64,000 bases of DNA from Candidatus Rifleibacteriota bacterium (lineage in GTDB: Bacteria > Muiribacteriota > Ozemobacteria > Ozemobacterales > Ozemobacteraceae): positions 95,202-159,201 of the forward strand of contig JANJUX010000043.1 in NCBI GenBank assembly GCA_024710355.1, written 5' to 3'. Below, in pieces: positions 35,059 to 43,479 of this stretch. Made by a program: the position numbers and the translations under genes. Positions within the stretch are counted from its first letter, which is position 1, and each line of letters opens with the position of its first letter. Under the pieces are notes generated by a model that was not told the origin of the DNA, made no database searches, and worked only from the letters and a program-made list of their open reading frames with translations.

Positions 35059-37182
35059 ATGAAATTGAAGAGTTTTTGCAGCATGTCTCTGGCTGTGCTT
35101 TTGGGCGCAGCCGTCTTTGCCGCTGTTCCTGACCGGGCTTATTCTCAGATCAGGGTCAATACCGACCGCAGCCTCGGCTCTGACATTCACGTGGTTACAC
35201 CCGCACTTAAACGGGTTGATTTTTCGGCCGACAGCCAGGATTTTACCGGCCTTTATATGGATCACGCCAGCCTGATGCTCGAAAAGGGCAAGCCGGCTTT
35301 GCCTTTCCTGTCAGGCATGATCATGATCGCCCAGGACCAGAAACCGGTTCTCGAAGTCATCAAAACCCGCTTCACCGAGATTTCGGTCAAAAAGCCGGTG
35401 GTTCCATCACGTGGCGCGATTCTGCGCAACGTCGATCCTGCCACCGTGCCATTCAAACAGGGCGCTGTTTATAAAAAGAACGCCTGGTTTCCGGCTGACA
35501 AAGATATCGTCAAAATTTCGCAGCCCTTCATCTTCAGAGAAGCCCGCGGTGTCAGACTTGAAGTTTTTCCGGTTCAGTATAACCCGGTAACCGGCAAAAT
35601 CAGGCTTTATACCAGCATCCAGGCCAAACTGAGATACGACGGTCAGGGCGGCGCCAACATTCATCGCGGCCGCAGCGAACTGTCGCGGGCTTTCGCCCCC
35701 ATTTACCGCAAGGCATTTCTGAACTTCGCTTCTGTTCCGCGCCGGCTTTCTCCGGTTGACGAAAACGGGCGACTTATCATCATCGCTGCCGACGAGCTCA
35801 AAGCAGCCGCAGCCCCTCTGGCAGAATGGAAACAGAAATGTGGCATCAAAACCATCCTCGTCGGTGCCGGCGAAATCGGCGGTGCCACACCTGAAAACAT
35901 CAAGGCTTTTCTGCAGGAACAGTTCGAAGACCCCGGCTTTTCGCACGTAATTCTCGTTGGCGACGCCGAGCAGATACCCACCAACAAGGGCGAAAACGAA
36001 AAGGCCGACTCAGACCCGGTATATGTCAAGCTTGCCGGCGACGACCACGTTCCTGATGCTATTATCAGCCGCATTTCGGCGGCAAAACCCGAGCAGGTTT
36101 CTTATCAGGTGGCCAAAATCATCAATTACGAGCAGTATCCTGCCACCGGCGACGATGCCGCCTGGTACAGCCGCGCCCTTGGCATTGGCAGCAGCGAAGG
36201 CAGCCCGCCCGATTACGAATATATCGAAAAACTGCGCCAGGCTCTGCTTGAATCAAGATATACCGAAGTCGATGCCGCTTATGATCCGAAAGCACCGGCA
36301 AACAGTGGTGGCGGCTACGATGGCTACCCATATCCGGGTTCATACCCGGGCTTTCCCGGCATGAATCCGCATTTTCCCATGCAGCCAATGCCTTTCTCGG
36401 TAAGCGCCGATCGTAACGGCGGCAGCCGCGGCAGTCTTAAAGACAAGGTCTTTGAGTCGGTCAACAAGGGTGTTTCGCTGATTAACTACATGGGCCATGG
36501 CTCAACCACATCATGGTCAACCACCGGTTTCAGCAACGGCGACTGCGCCAAACTGGCCAATGGTCTCAAACTGCCGGTCATCGTCAGCGTTGCCTGTGTC
36601 AACGGTAATTTCGTCGGCAAAGACAGCTTCTGTGAAGCCTGGATGAACAGCGGCGACATAGAAAATCCTCGCGGCGCCGTTGCCATTTTCGGTTCGACCA
36701 CCAATCAGTCATGGGTACCGCCGATCAAGGTACAGGCCGCCATCACATCTGAATTCATCATCAGTGACTCTTACCTCACCGTCGGCGGTCTGATGACCAA
36801 TGGCATCATCAAAGGTCTCGAAATCTATGGCACCGAAAAAACCGGCGAAGGCGTCAAGATGATGGAACAGTGGCACCTGTTCGGTGACGGTACCACCATG
36901 ATCAGAACCCGCAAACCCGAAAAGGTGAGCATCGAAGTCGAAACTTCCTCGATCCCGGGCGAAAGCCAGGCAATGGTGAAAGTAGTCGACAGCAAAGGCA
37001 ACCCGGTCGCCAACGCCAGAGTCACCTGTTACACCGAAGGCCTTGCCGCCGCCTCTTCAGCCACTTCGAACAAAGAAGGCATCGCCAGAGTGAACATCGG
37101 CCTCGAAAAAGGCAGCAAAGCCATGCTGACCGTTTTCGGTCCCGACATCGTGCCGATTGTCGACCACAAATTCAAATTCTGA
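35059..37182 (+). CDS. Secreted gingipain-type cysteine peptidase (C25)
   Basis: 707 aa with a signal peptide (ending RAYSQ). The N-terminal 230 residues look like the propeptide of C25 enzymes (FPVQYNPVTGKIRLYTSIQA region). The caspase-like catalytic domain follows, from RLIIIAADELKAAAAPLAEW to about 600, with SHVILVGDAEQIPT, catalytic H480 in NYMGHGS and nucleophile C513 in SVACVNGNF, and GAVAIFGSTTNQSW. A Gly/Pro/Tyr-rich insertion lies at about 415-445. The C-terminal 80 residues form an Ig-like sandwich (VSIEVETSSIPGESQAMVKV) as in gingipains. No type IX CTD sorting sequence is visible. It is the first of two adjacent secreted cysteine peptidases and likely degrades external protein. Confidence 0.88.
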   Translation: MKLKSFCSMSLAVLLGAAVFAAVPDRAYSQIRVNTDRSLGSDIHVVTPALKRVDFSADSQDFTGLYMDHASLMLEKGKPALPFLSGMIMIAQDQKPVLEVIKTRFTEISVKKPVVPSRGAILRNVDPATVPFKQGAVYKKNAWFPADKDIVKISQPFIFREARGVRLEVFPVQYNPVTGKIRLYTSIQAKLRYDGQGGANIHRGRSELSRAFAPIYRKAFLNFASVPRRLSPVDENGRLIIIAADELKAAAAPLAEWKQKCGIKTILVGAGEIGGATPENIKAFLQEQFEDPGFSHVILVGDAEQIPTNKGENEKADSDPVYVKLAGDDHVPDAIISRISAAKPEQVSYQVAKIINYEQYPATGDDAAWYSRALGIGSSEGSPPDYEYIEKLRQALLESRYTEVDAAYDPKAPANSGGGYDGYPYPGSYPGFPGMNPHFPMQPMPFSVSADRNGGSRGSLKDKVFESVNKGVSLINYMGHGSTTSWSTTGFSNGDCAKLANGLKLPVIVSVACVNGNFVGKDSFCEAWMNSGDIENPRGAVAIFGSTTNQSWVPPIKVQAAITSEFIISDSYLTVGGLMTNGIIKGLEIYGTEKTGEGVKMMEQWHLFGDGTTMIRTRKPEKVSIEVETSSIPGESQAMVKVVDSKGNPVANARVTCYTEGLAAASSATSNKEGIARVNIGLEKGSKAMLTVFGPDIVPIVDHKFKF

Positions 37183-37194
37183 CCCGAATCACAG

Positions 37195-37226
37195 AAAGCC
37201 CGGCAGAAGCGAAGCTGCCGGGCTTT
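37195..37226 (+). terminator. Hairpin terminator after the C25 peptidase gene
   Basis: AAAGCCCGGCAG and CTGCCGGGCTTT make a perfect 12-bp stem with an 8-nt loop, 13 nt after the stop. The T tract behind it is broken (TTTCGCTTTCTC), so termination may be incomplete and allow some read-through into the C11 peptidase gene. Confidence 0.7.
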
Positions 37227-37284
37227 CGCTTTCTCTGTATTTGTGCCATAATTACAAAATAATTTTTAACGTTACGGGGGAAAT

Positions 37285-38508
37285 ATGAAAAAAATCGCTC
37301 TGATGCTGATTGGTGCCCTGGCGATCATGGCCATGCCGGCCCTCTGTCTGGCAGAAAATGAATGGACAGTCATTGTCTACATGGTCAACGACGACAAGGA
37401 CACCACCCTCGAAAACGCCAATTTCCGCAATCTCAACAACATGAAAAGCTGGGGCCCCGGCGAGAACAAGACTCTGCTGGTACAGCTCGATGGCATGTCG
37501 ACCGGTTCATCTGATGAACAGAAGCTGAATTACAAAGGTGGCAGCCGCCTGCGCGTCGAAAAAGACAAACTCATAGACGAGGGCGTTCTTGGCGAAACCA
37601 ACATGGGCTCACCCCAGACCCTCTGGGACTGCCTCAAATGGGCCCACGACAAATACCCGGCCAAACATTATGCGCTGATAATCAACAGCCATGGCAGCGG
37701 CGTTTTCACCTGGTGGGGCGATGGTTCGGTCAGCAGCAGCGAACCGGGTAAGGTCGTCTTCAACCCCGATCGCCGACCGGGGCGTTTCGTCGCTTATGAC
37801 CACACCGACCACGATGCGCTGACCATCTTTGAGGTGGCCGAAGTTCTCAAAGCCTTCAACAACCGCTATAAAACCGACGGAAAATTCGATGTCGTCGGTT
37901 TCGATGCCTGCATGCCCGCCGGCGCCGAAGTGCTCTATCAGCTGCGCGATGCCTGCGACTACATGGTCGGCAGCCCCGAAACCACGCCAATTAACGGCTT
38001 CAATTACGACGCCATGGCAAAACTGATGGCACGGAATTCAACCATCAAACCCGATGCTTTTGCCATAGATATGGCAGAAAGACTCAACAACAGCCAGATC
38101 GGTGCCTGGAAAACCGCGCAGGCCGCTCAGGTCGTTTTTGCCGTCAATCAGCTGGCCATGGAACTTCTCAACGCAATGAACGAAACCGGAAAAAGCTTCG
38201 CCCTGCGTGGCCAGGCAGCTTTCGGCAAGGGCACCAACTACTGGGATCTGGTCAAGGTCGGAGAAGCCTTTTATCGTGAAAACTCTGATCTGAACGGAGC
38301 CAGCAACCGGTCTGTCATAAAACAGATGGGCAAAGAGCTTGTCGATGCAATTGCCGGCGCCAGGGTAACCCGTAACGGTATCATCAGCATCACCTGGCCT
38401 GAAAAGGCCGATTACCAGAAATACCGTGCTTTCTACAAGGCTCTCGACATGTCACGCGATGCAAAATGGGATGAAGTTCTCGACCGCCGCGAACTTGGCA
38501 TCAAATAA
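37285..38508 (+). CDS. Secreted clostripain-type cysteine peptidase (C11)
   Basis: 407 aa with a signal peptide (ending ALCLAE). The opening EWTVIVYMVNDDKD is the standard first strand of C11 enzymes. Catalytic H136 lies in LIINSHGSGVF and nucleophile C209 in VVGFDACMPAG; SPETTPINGFNYDAM completes the pocket. Family members cleave after Arg or Lys, often after autoprocessing. Length fits an unelaborated C11 catalytic domain. It shares clan CD with the C25 enzyme just upstream. A GGGGG-A ribosome site precedes the ATG. Confidence 0.9.
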   Translation: MKKIALMLIGALAIMAMPALCLAENEWTVIVYMVNDDKDTTLENANFRNLNNMKSWGPGENKTLLVQLDGMSTGSSDEQKLNYKGGSRLRVEKDKLIDEGVLGETNMGSPQTLWDCLKWAHDKYPAKHYALIINSHGSGVFTWWGDGSVSSSEPGKVVFNPDRRPGRFVAYDHTDHDALTIFEVAEVLKAFNNRYKTDGKFDVVGFDACMPAGAEVLYQLRDACDYMVGSPETTPINGFNYDAMAKLMARNSTIKPDAFAIDMAERLNNSQIGAWKTAQAAQVVFAVNQLAMELLNAMNETGKSFALRGQAAFGKGTNYWDLVKVGEAFYRENSDLNGASNRSVIKQMGKELVDAIAGARVTRNGIISITWPEKADYQKYRAFYKALDMSRDAKWDEVLDRRELGIK

Positions 38509-38528
38509 ACAATTAAAAACTGCACGGG

Positions 38529-38558
38529 GCCCGGAGCCAGATCGATCAGGCTTCGGGC
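38529..38558. terminator. Possible hairpin terminator at a convergent gene end
   Basis: GCCCGGAGCC and GGCTTCGGGC pair with one G-U over a 10-nt loop. It overlaps the stop codon of the convergent AlbA_2 gene. Neither side has a good T tract, so efficiency is doubtful. Confidence 0.35.
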
Positions 38559-39559
38559 TCCTGTTCTTTACGGCTGAGACGCCATTCGCCAAGCATGCGA
38601 TCAGAAGCATCTTTCTGGTGTGCATGCGAAACCAGCTCAAATATGGCCTCAAAATTCACCGGGTCGTCTGAATGGTGCGACCGCAGCCAGCCTTTGACTT
38701 CGATCTCGTCAAAGAGCTTCGAGCCAGGCTTTTCATCGGTAAAATACTCTGCCGTAAGAAAAGCCATACCGGCAGTGTCGATCAGCACTTCGTGCTCGGT
38801 GCTGTTAACGGTAAGCGACTGGGTTTTTTCTTTGAGGCCACGGCTCGAATACGAGGTCGGCGGCATTATGCGCAGGTTTTCAAAACGCCGTTCATCGGGG
38901 CGACCTTGTGGTCTGAACAGCACCTCACACCGATGAAAGGGTATAACAACCGTATCTGGCGAATAGGTAACCAGATAAACCTTCATGCTCAGGTTCCACT
39001 GATAGGTACCGGTCTGGCTCATGCCGGCAATGGCACGCTGCAACTCGATCTTGCCGTCGAGAATCTCAAGGTCGGGCTTTTTCTGAATCGGAAACAGCAG
39101 CTTGAGCAAATCTGAGCGCCGCGCCGATCTGGTCGAATTTGCCTCGCGCCACGGCACTTCATGGGTGATAATACCGGTGCTGTCAGGAATTCTGATGACA
39201 AAAGGCGAACGTTCCGTTTCAAAAACCAGAGCAACAACCGTTTTGCCGTTATACGGAATCGAAAGACTGATCAGATTTGGTGCCATCAGCTGGTCAAAGC
39301 GCGAGCGCACCTTGGCAAACCAGATAGAAAGCTCTTCAAAGTCAGCGCCAATGACGCCCTTCTTTTCGTCGATGCCGATCAACCACATGATCGGCTCACC
39401 GCGGGCAGAATTGGCATGCGCGGCAATGCGGCGCGCCGCCCGGAAATGGTCGCGTGGCCACTCAGACTTCAGCTCTATCGTGTCATCCTCGATCAGCTGC
39501 CCTTTTTCCAGACGGTCGATAATATCGAGAACCTTGAATTCGATTTCCTGTTTTTTCAT
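38546..39559 (-). CDS. AlbA_2 (Schlafen-like) domain protein
   Basis: 337 aa, cytosolic. Residues about 25-160 fit the AlbA_2 domain found in Schlafen-type and transcription-regulator-like proteins: TIELKSEWPRDHFRAARRIA, AHANSARGEPIMWLIGIDEK, and a VALVFETERSPFVI strand. The remaining part (about 185-320) is a beta-rich domain I do not recognise; the usual C-terminal ATPase-like half is missing. AlbA_2 proteins bind nucleic acid, and some act in antiviral defence, but no defence genes are near. I took the ATG at 39559; a GTG two codons earlier is possible. Confidence 0.65.
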   Translation of the reverse strand: MKKQEIEFKVLDIIDRLEKGQLIEDDTIELKSEWPRDHFRAARRIAAHANSARGEPIMWLIGIDEKKGVIGADFEELSIWFAKVRSRFDQLMAPNLISLSIPYNGKTVVALVFETERSPFVIRIPDSTGIITHEVPWREANSTRSARRSDLLKLLFPIQKKPDLEILDGKIELQRAIAGMSQTGTYQWNLSMKVYLVTYSPDTVVIPFHRCEVLFRPQGRPDERRFENLRIMPPTSYSSRGLKEKTQSLTVNSTEHEVLIDTAGMAFLTAEYFTDEKPGSKLFDEIEVKGWLRSHHSDDPVNFEAIFELVSHAHQKDASDRMLGEWRLSRKEQEPEA

Positions 39560-39644
39560 TGCCACTCTCGCTCTGATAATACTTCATTCACAGTATCGGC
39601 ATTTTTTGCAACTATTGCAATCCTCAGGCGCATGTCGCCGGGCA

Positions 39645-39677
39645 TAAAAAAACCGGAGCCCGTTTACAGGCTCCGGT
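39645..39677 (-). terminator. Rho-independent terminator of the tlpA-like/bcp operon
   Basis: On the minus strand, ACCGGAGCC and GGCTCCGGT form a 9-bp stem followed by seven T residues, 14 nt after the peroxiredoxin stop codon. Confidence 0.85.
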
Positions 39678-39690
39678 CAGGGTTATCAAT

Positions 39691-40167
39691 CTATTTCAGA
39701 TTCTTGAGACATTCGATTGCCAGCGGCGCAGTCTGGTCAGGTTTAACCTTGTACCAGGCATCGATGATTTTCCCATCTTCGCTGATGAGAAAGGAAGATC
39801 GGGTAATTCCGAACGAAATCAGCCCAAAAACCGCTTTATTTTCAGCGACGCCGTAAGAACCGGCAACTTTTTTCTCAGGGTCTGAGAGAAGAACGAAGTT
39901 GAGCGACTGTTCTTCGGCAAACTTTTTAAGAGCATCAGGCTGGTCGGGGCTGACCCCGACTACGACCACATTCATTGCCTGCAACTCGGCAAAAGCATCA
40001 CGCAGACTGCAGGCCTGAGTGGTACACCCAGGGGTTGAAGCCTTCGGATAAAAATACAGAAGTATTTTTTTACCGACATAATCTGCCAGGGAACGTCTGA
40101 TGCCGTCCTGGTCGAGCAGATCGAAAGTCGGCGCCTTATCGCCGCCTTTCAATTCTGCCCCGCTCAT
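39691..40167 (-). CDS. bcp: Bcp/PrxQ-type peroxiredoxin
   Basis: 158 aa thiol peroxidase that reduces H2O2 and organic hydroperoxides using thioredoxin. The active site YPKASTPGCTTQAC holds the peroxidatic C48 and the resolving C53 five residues on, the atypical two-Cys arrangement of the PrxQ group. No signal peptide, so cytosolic. Its ATG overlaps the TAA of the TlpA-like gene (TAATG), so the two are translationally coupled; the pair fits an oxidative-defence operon. Confidence 0.93.
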   Translation of the reverse strand: MSGAELKGGDKAPTFDLLDQDGIRRSLADYVGKKILLYFYPKASTPGCTTQACSLRDAFAELQAMNVVVVGVSPDQPDALKKFAEEQSLNFVLLSDPEKKVAGSYGVAENKAVFGLISFGITRSSFLISEDGKIIDAWYKVKPDQTAPLAIECLKNLK

Positions 40168-40916
40168 TACTCCCCCACCGGGGCAGCAGCTCCATCTGTT
40201 GCGGGTTTGTTTTCAGTTTCGCTGGCAGCCGGCTCAGCAGCCGGTGCAGCAGAGGGTTCAACTGCCGGAGCAGGAGTTTCGGTTGCTGCGGGAGCAACGG
40301 GAGCTTCGGTGGTGGCCGGAGCGGCAGGAGCTTCAGTTGCAGCTGGCTCTGCTGCTGGTGCCGGAGTTTCGACGGCAGCCGGTTCAGTCGGGGCAACAAC
40401 AGCTTCAGATGAAGCAGGAGCTGCGGGGGCTTTTGCGCCTTTGGCTTCGAGCTGCTTCTTGACTTCTTCTTCGAGGCCACCCATCGGGTGACCGTTCCAG
40501 ACGATTTTGCCATCGACAACGACAAAAGCGGTCGGAATACCGCTGACACCGTAATCGCGACCACTTGAACTGCCGGCGCCGATTATCCAGTCCATGCCGG
40601 CTTTTTTGTTGAATTCGTTGATAGTTTCGGCCGGTTCATCAGAAAGAGAAACAATTACCAGGCCCTGATCCTTGTGGGCATCATGCATGGTTTTGAGATG
40701 CGGAATCGACTTGCGGCACGGCGGGCACCAGGTGGCCCAGAATTCGACAACCACGATTTTATCTTTATGATCAGCAAGTTTGAAACCATCTGTGTTGATC
40801 CAGGTGGTGGCGGTTACTTCGGGAGCATCGGAACCCACGCTCTGGGTACAACCGGGAACGCAGAAACCAAAGCAGAAAATAAAAAGAGCAAAAACCAGCA
40901 GACTGACTTTTTTCAA
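40167..40916 (-). CDS. TlpA/ResA-like lipoprotein thioredoxin with Ala/Pro/Glu-rich tail
   Basis: 249 aa. It starts at a TTG preceded by AGGAGGT. The lipobox ends at C23 (FCVPGC). Residues about 30-160 are a thioredoxin fold with the redox motif WCPPC (C64, C67) and the cis-Pro strand GIPTAFVVVDGK, as in ResA/TlpA proteins that reduce periplasmic disulfides. Residues about 170-249 are a low-complexity tail of Ala, Pro, Glu and Thr in loose repeats (APAAEPAATEAPAAP), perhaps a spacer through the wall. It is transcribed with bcp. Two palindromes lie directly upstream of its ribosome site. Confidence 0.87.
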   Translation of the reverse strand: MKKVSLLVFALFIFCFGFCVPGCTQSVGSDAPEVTATTWINTDGFKLADHKDKIVVVEFWATWCPPCRKSIPHLKTMHDAHKDQGLVIVSLSDEPAETINEFNKKAGMDWIIGAGSSSGRDYGVSGIPTAFVVVDGKIVWNGHPMGGLEEEVKKQLEAKGAKAPAAPASSEAVVAPTEPAAVETPAPAAEPAATEAPAAPATTEAPVAPAATETPAPAVEPSAAPAAEPAASETENKPATDGAAAPVGE

Positions 40917-40933
40917 GGGATTACCTCCTGTAG

Positions 40934-40991
40934 TTCGTATACGAAAATAATATTACCAAATCGCACCAAAGTAAAGGACATTAATTTGGTG
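40934..40991 (-). promoter_or_regulatory. Two palindromes in the promoter of the tlpA-like/bcp operon
   Basis: TTCGTATACGAA (40934-40945) is a perfect 12-bp palindrome 6 nt upstream of the AGGAGG. CACCAAA (40964-40970) and TTTGGTG (40985-40991) form a second, 14-nt-spaced inverted repeat. The positions suit an operator near the transcription start and one near the -35 region. The regulator is unknown; a redox or peroxide sensor is a guess. Confidence 0.4.
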
Positions 40992-41065
40992 TCATTCTTT
41001 TTTTAAAACCGGATTCCCTGCTCTGACCTCTAGTCATATCGGTAGTCTGCAGATAAAAGAGCTGC

Positions 41066-41860
41066 TTAAAGATGCAGCAGGTCCTGATAAAGTTCGGGTC
41101 TTCGATCGGCGAAAATGTGATTGCGCGGTGTTATCATCTTGTTGCGCACCAGTTCGAGGTCGAAGTCGAAAGCGCAGACTTCGTCGGCAGCGGCAGAGGC
41201 CTGGCAGATCACTTCCCCTTTCGGACTGGCGACCGTAGACATGCCGGTAAAGGTAAGACCGTGCTCAGTGCCGGTTCTATTGGCAGTAATAACATAAACA
41301 TGATTGATCAGAGCGTGAATCGGCACTGACCGCTGGGCAAAGCCAGGCAGAACCAGTGCTGATGTGTGGCAGATAACGTCGGCACCCTTTAGTGCGAGAA
41401 TTCGCCAGACCTCTGGAAACATCCAGTCGAAGCAGACGAGCATCGCGATATTGCCGACCGGGGTCTGAAAAACCGGCAGACCAACATCACCGGCCGAAAA
41501 GATATCTTTCTCGTTGTAAAAAAGGTGAATTTTGCGGTATTTGCCGGTGAAGCCTTCGGGGCCAACCAGCACCGAAGAGTTATACAGTTTGAAACCATCG
41601 CGTTCACAGAAACCGGAAGCGATGTACATATTGTTTTTGCGGCAATGATCAGCCAGGAAGTTTATGAAGCGACTGTCAGAAATCTCTTCTGATGCTTCCC
41701 AGGCATCTTTTCGGGTAGGAAAATTATAGCCGGAGTTACAGAGTTCAGGCAAAACCAGCAGGTCGGCCGGCGGAGCGTCGATCAGCAGCTTTTCAAGCCT
41801 TTCGAGCGTTTTGTCGAGATTACATAATTCGGGTGTAAATTGAACGAATCCAGCTTTCAT
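41066..41860 (-). CDS. Nitrilase-superfamily amidohydrolase
   Basis: 264 aa cytosolic carbon-nitrogen hydrolase. The catalytic Glu-Lys-Cys triad is in place: LVLPELCNSGYNFP (Glu), GKYRKIHLF (Lys), MLVCFDWMFPE (Cys). The second Glu and the pocket sequence resemble the amidase/omega-amidase/N-carbamoyl-D-amino-acid-hydrolase branch rather than NAD synthetase or Nit1. The exact substrate cannot be assigned. It stands alone, with a gap of about 30 nt from the fetB stop, and is transcribed in the same direction, so it could be read through from fetAB. Confidence 0.85.
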   Translation of the reverse strand: MKAGFVQFTPELCNLDKTLERLEKLLIDAPPADLLVLPELCNSGYNFPTRKDAWEASEEISDSRFINFLADHCRKNNMYIASGFCERDGFKLYNSSVLVGPEGFTGKYRKIHLFYNEKDIFSAGDVGLPVFQTPVGNIAMLVCFDWMFPEVWRILALKGADVICHTSALVLPGFAQRSVPIHALINHVYVITANRTGTEHGLTFTGMSTVASPKGEVICQASAAADEVCAFDFDLELVRNKMITPRNHIFADRRPELYQDLLHL

Positions 41861-41893
41861 TATCTATTCTCCATAAGCCATTTAGAACAATCC

Positions 41894-42694
41894 TCAGCCG
41901 ACATGGAAACTGTCGCGCATCCGCAGGCGGTCACGGGTGTCGAACATTCGCCGTCGCATCAACCACAAACTGAGTATAACACCAAAACCGGTCCCGGATG
42001 AAATCATAAACATTATCAGAATCTGATAACGTACCGCGTCGGTGGCTGTGTTACCAGCAAGAATCTGGCCGGTCATCATACCGGGAAGGCTTACCAGCCC
42101 TGCGGCAGCCATCGAATTGATTATCGGTATCAAACCGGTTCGTACACTCTCGCGCCAGATATCTTCGATCGCTTCACCAGATGGCTGCCCAAGCGCGAGA
42201 CGCTGTTCGATCACCGCCCGGCGGTTCCAGGCCAGTGTTGAAAAAGTATTCATTGCCAGTGCCACGCCATTCATTGTGTTGCCGAGCAGCATACCAAGAA
42301 TCGGAATCGCGTAGCGCGGGCTGTACCAAGGCTCGACCTTAATCACCAGTGCCAGAATCAGCACCATGATCGAGAACGACGACAGCATCATCGAGCTGGC
42401 GCCGATCATGAAGCGCGCCGGCCCTTTAACCTTCACCTTCTGCCGCGACATGACTTCATAACCGGCTGCGGCCAGCATCAGAGCCCAGATTAGCAGAACA
42501 AGCCAGAAATTCACGATTGTAAACACCGCATTGAGAACCAGACCGATCAGCGACAGCTGCACTGTGGTTCTCAAAGCCGCGATCAGCAGCGGCCGTTCGA
42601 TTTCGAGGCGATGTTTGAAGCTTAGCCAGGCCAGAAGCAGAACCAGCAGACTGGCGAGAGAAAGCTCAAATAAACCAAGAGGAATGACATTCAT
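41894..42694 (-). CDS. fetB: FetB-like ABC exporter permease (UPF0014)
   Basis: 266 aa with seven likely membrane helices. It has the UPF0014 signature: an amphipathic LRTTVQLSLIGLVL near the start, LGMLLGNTMNGVALAMN, and LIPIINSMAAAGLVSLPGMM followed by TGQILAG. In E. coli FetAB exports iron and gives resistance to oxidative stress; plant STAR2/ALS3 relatives are linked to aluminium tolerance. The start overlaps the fetA stop by 4 nt (ATGA). Confidence 0.9.
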   Translation of the reverse strand: MNVIPLGLFELSLASLLVLLLAWLSFKHRLEIERPLLIAALRTTVQLSLIGLVLNAVFTIVNFWLVLLIWALMLAAAGYEVMSRQKVKVKGPARFMIGASSMMLSSFSIMVLILALVIKVEPWYSPRYAIPILGMLLGNTMNGVALAMNTFSTLAWNRRAVIEQRLALGQPSGEAIEDIWRESVRTGLIPIINSMAAAGLVSLPGMMTGQILAGNTATDAVRYQILIMFMISSGTGFGVILSLWLMRRRMFDTRDRLRMRDSFHVG

Positions 42695-43326
42695 CGCAGT
42701 TTTCTCATTTCACCGCCGAGCAGCATGGCATAGTGACAGGCGCCTACCCGCTCCAACTGTTCAGAATCATGGCTGACCCAGATGGCCAGACCGTTGTTTT
42801 CTTTGAGATAGGTTGTAAGAAAATTTTCAACTGCGACAATATTGCCCTTGTCGAGACTAGCAGTCGGCTCATCGAGCAGCAGAGCCGACGGACGGTGCTG
42901 CAGCAGACGCAGAATCGCCAGCCGCTGTTTCTCGCCGGTCGATAAACGACTGATTTCCCAGTTCACAACTTCTTCAGCAAAACCGAGAGCATTGAACCAC
43001 TGCAGCGGCGGAATCTGCCAGAAGTGTGCGCCGACACGATCGTGCCACCAGAGGCTTTCGGCCGGCAGCCAGGCAACCTTGCGCCGCCACTCACTGGCAG
43101 GCAGTTCACTACTGCAAACGCCATTCAGAGTTACCCGGCCCTCGTTCGGATCAAGGTCGCTCAGGGCACGCAACAGCAGAGTTTTACCAGAGCCAGAGCT
43201 CCCACTCAAGCCAAAAATCGAGCCAGCAGGCACAGCGAAATTGTAGGGCCCACGGCCGAAGAACCTGAACTGCTCGACCTGCAGGCCGTTCATGGCCAGT
43301 GCCGGTTTTTCTCTGTTACCTGTCAT
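42691..43326 (-). CDS. fetA: FetA-like ABC transporter ATP-binding protein
   Basis: 211-aa ATPase partner of FetB. It has Walker A GSSGSGKT, signature LSTGEKQRLA, Walker B ALLLDEPTASLD and the switch His in WVSHD. The family's usual Q-loop region is unusual (VAWLPAESLWW): the Gln is replaced by Pro-Ala, as is common in this subfamily. The first gene of the fetAB operon. It diverges from the lipoprotein gene at 43480. Confidence 0.9.
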   Translation of the reverse strand: MTGNREKPALAMNGLQVEQFRFFGRGPYNFAVPAGSIFGLSGSSGSGKTLLLRALSDLDPNEGRVTLNGVCSSELPASEWRRKVAWLPAESLWWHDRVGAHFWQIPPLQWFNALGFAEEVVNWEISRLSTGEKQRLAILRLLQHRPSALLLDEPTASLDKGNIVAVENFLTTYLKENNGLAIWVSHDSEQLERVGACHYAMLLGGEMRKLR

Positions 43327-43479
43327 TGCCTAATTACCCGTCTGCCAGACGCCATTTTTTAAATTTGCTACCGTGCACAGCTGCTCTTTATAACACAGAC
43401 GACTTTTTTTTGCGAAAAAATTCAAAATAGTGCGAACTCTGCCGATGAGGCAGGAAAATCAGTAATTTCCGGAGCTGAA

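Noticed and set aside
39021..39559. Schlafen-type defence system
   Set aside because: Only the AlbA_2 domain is present, with no helicase, nuclease or other defence genes close by.
40170..40420. Tandem DNA repeat or CRISPR-like array
   Set aside because: The repetition is the Ala/Pro/Glu tail of the TlpA-like protein; it lacks regular spacers and stays in frame.
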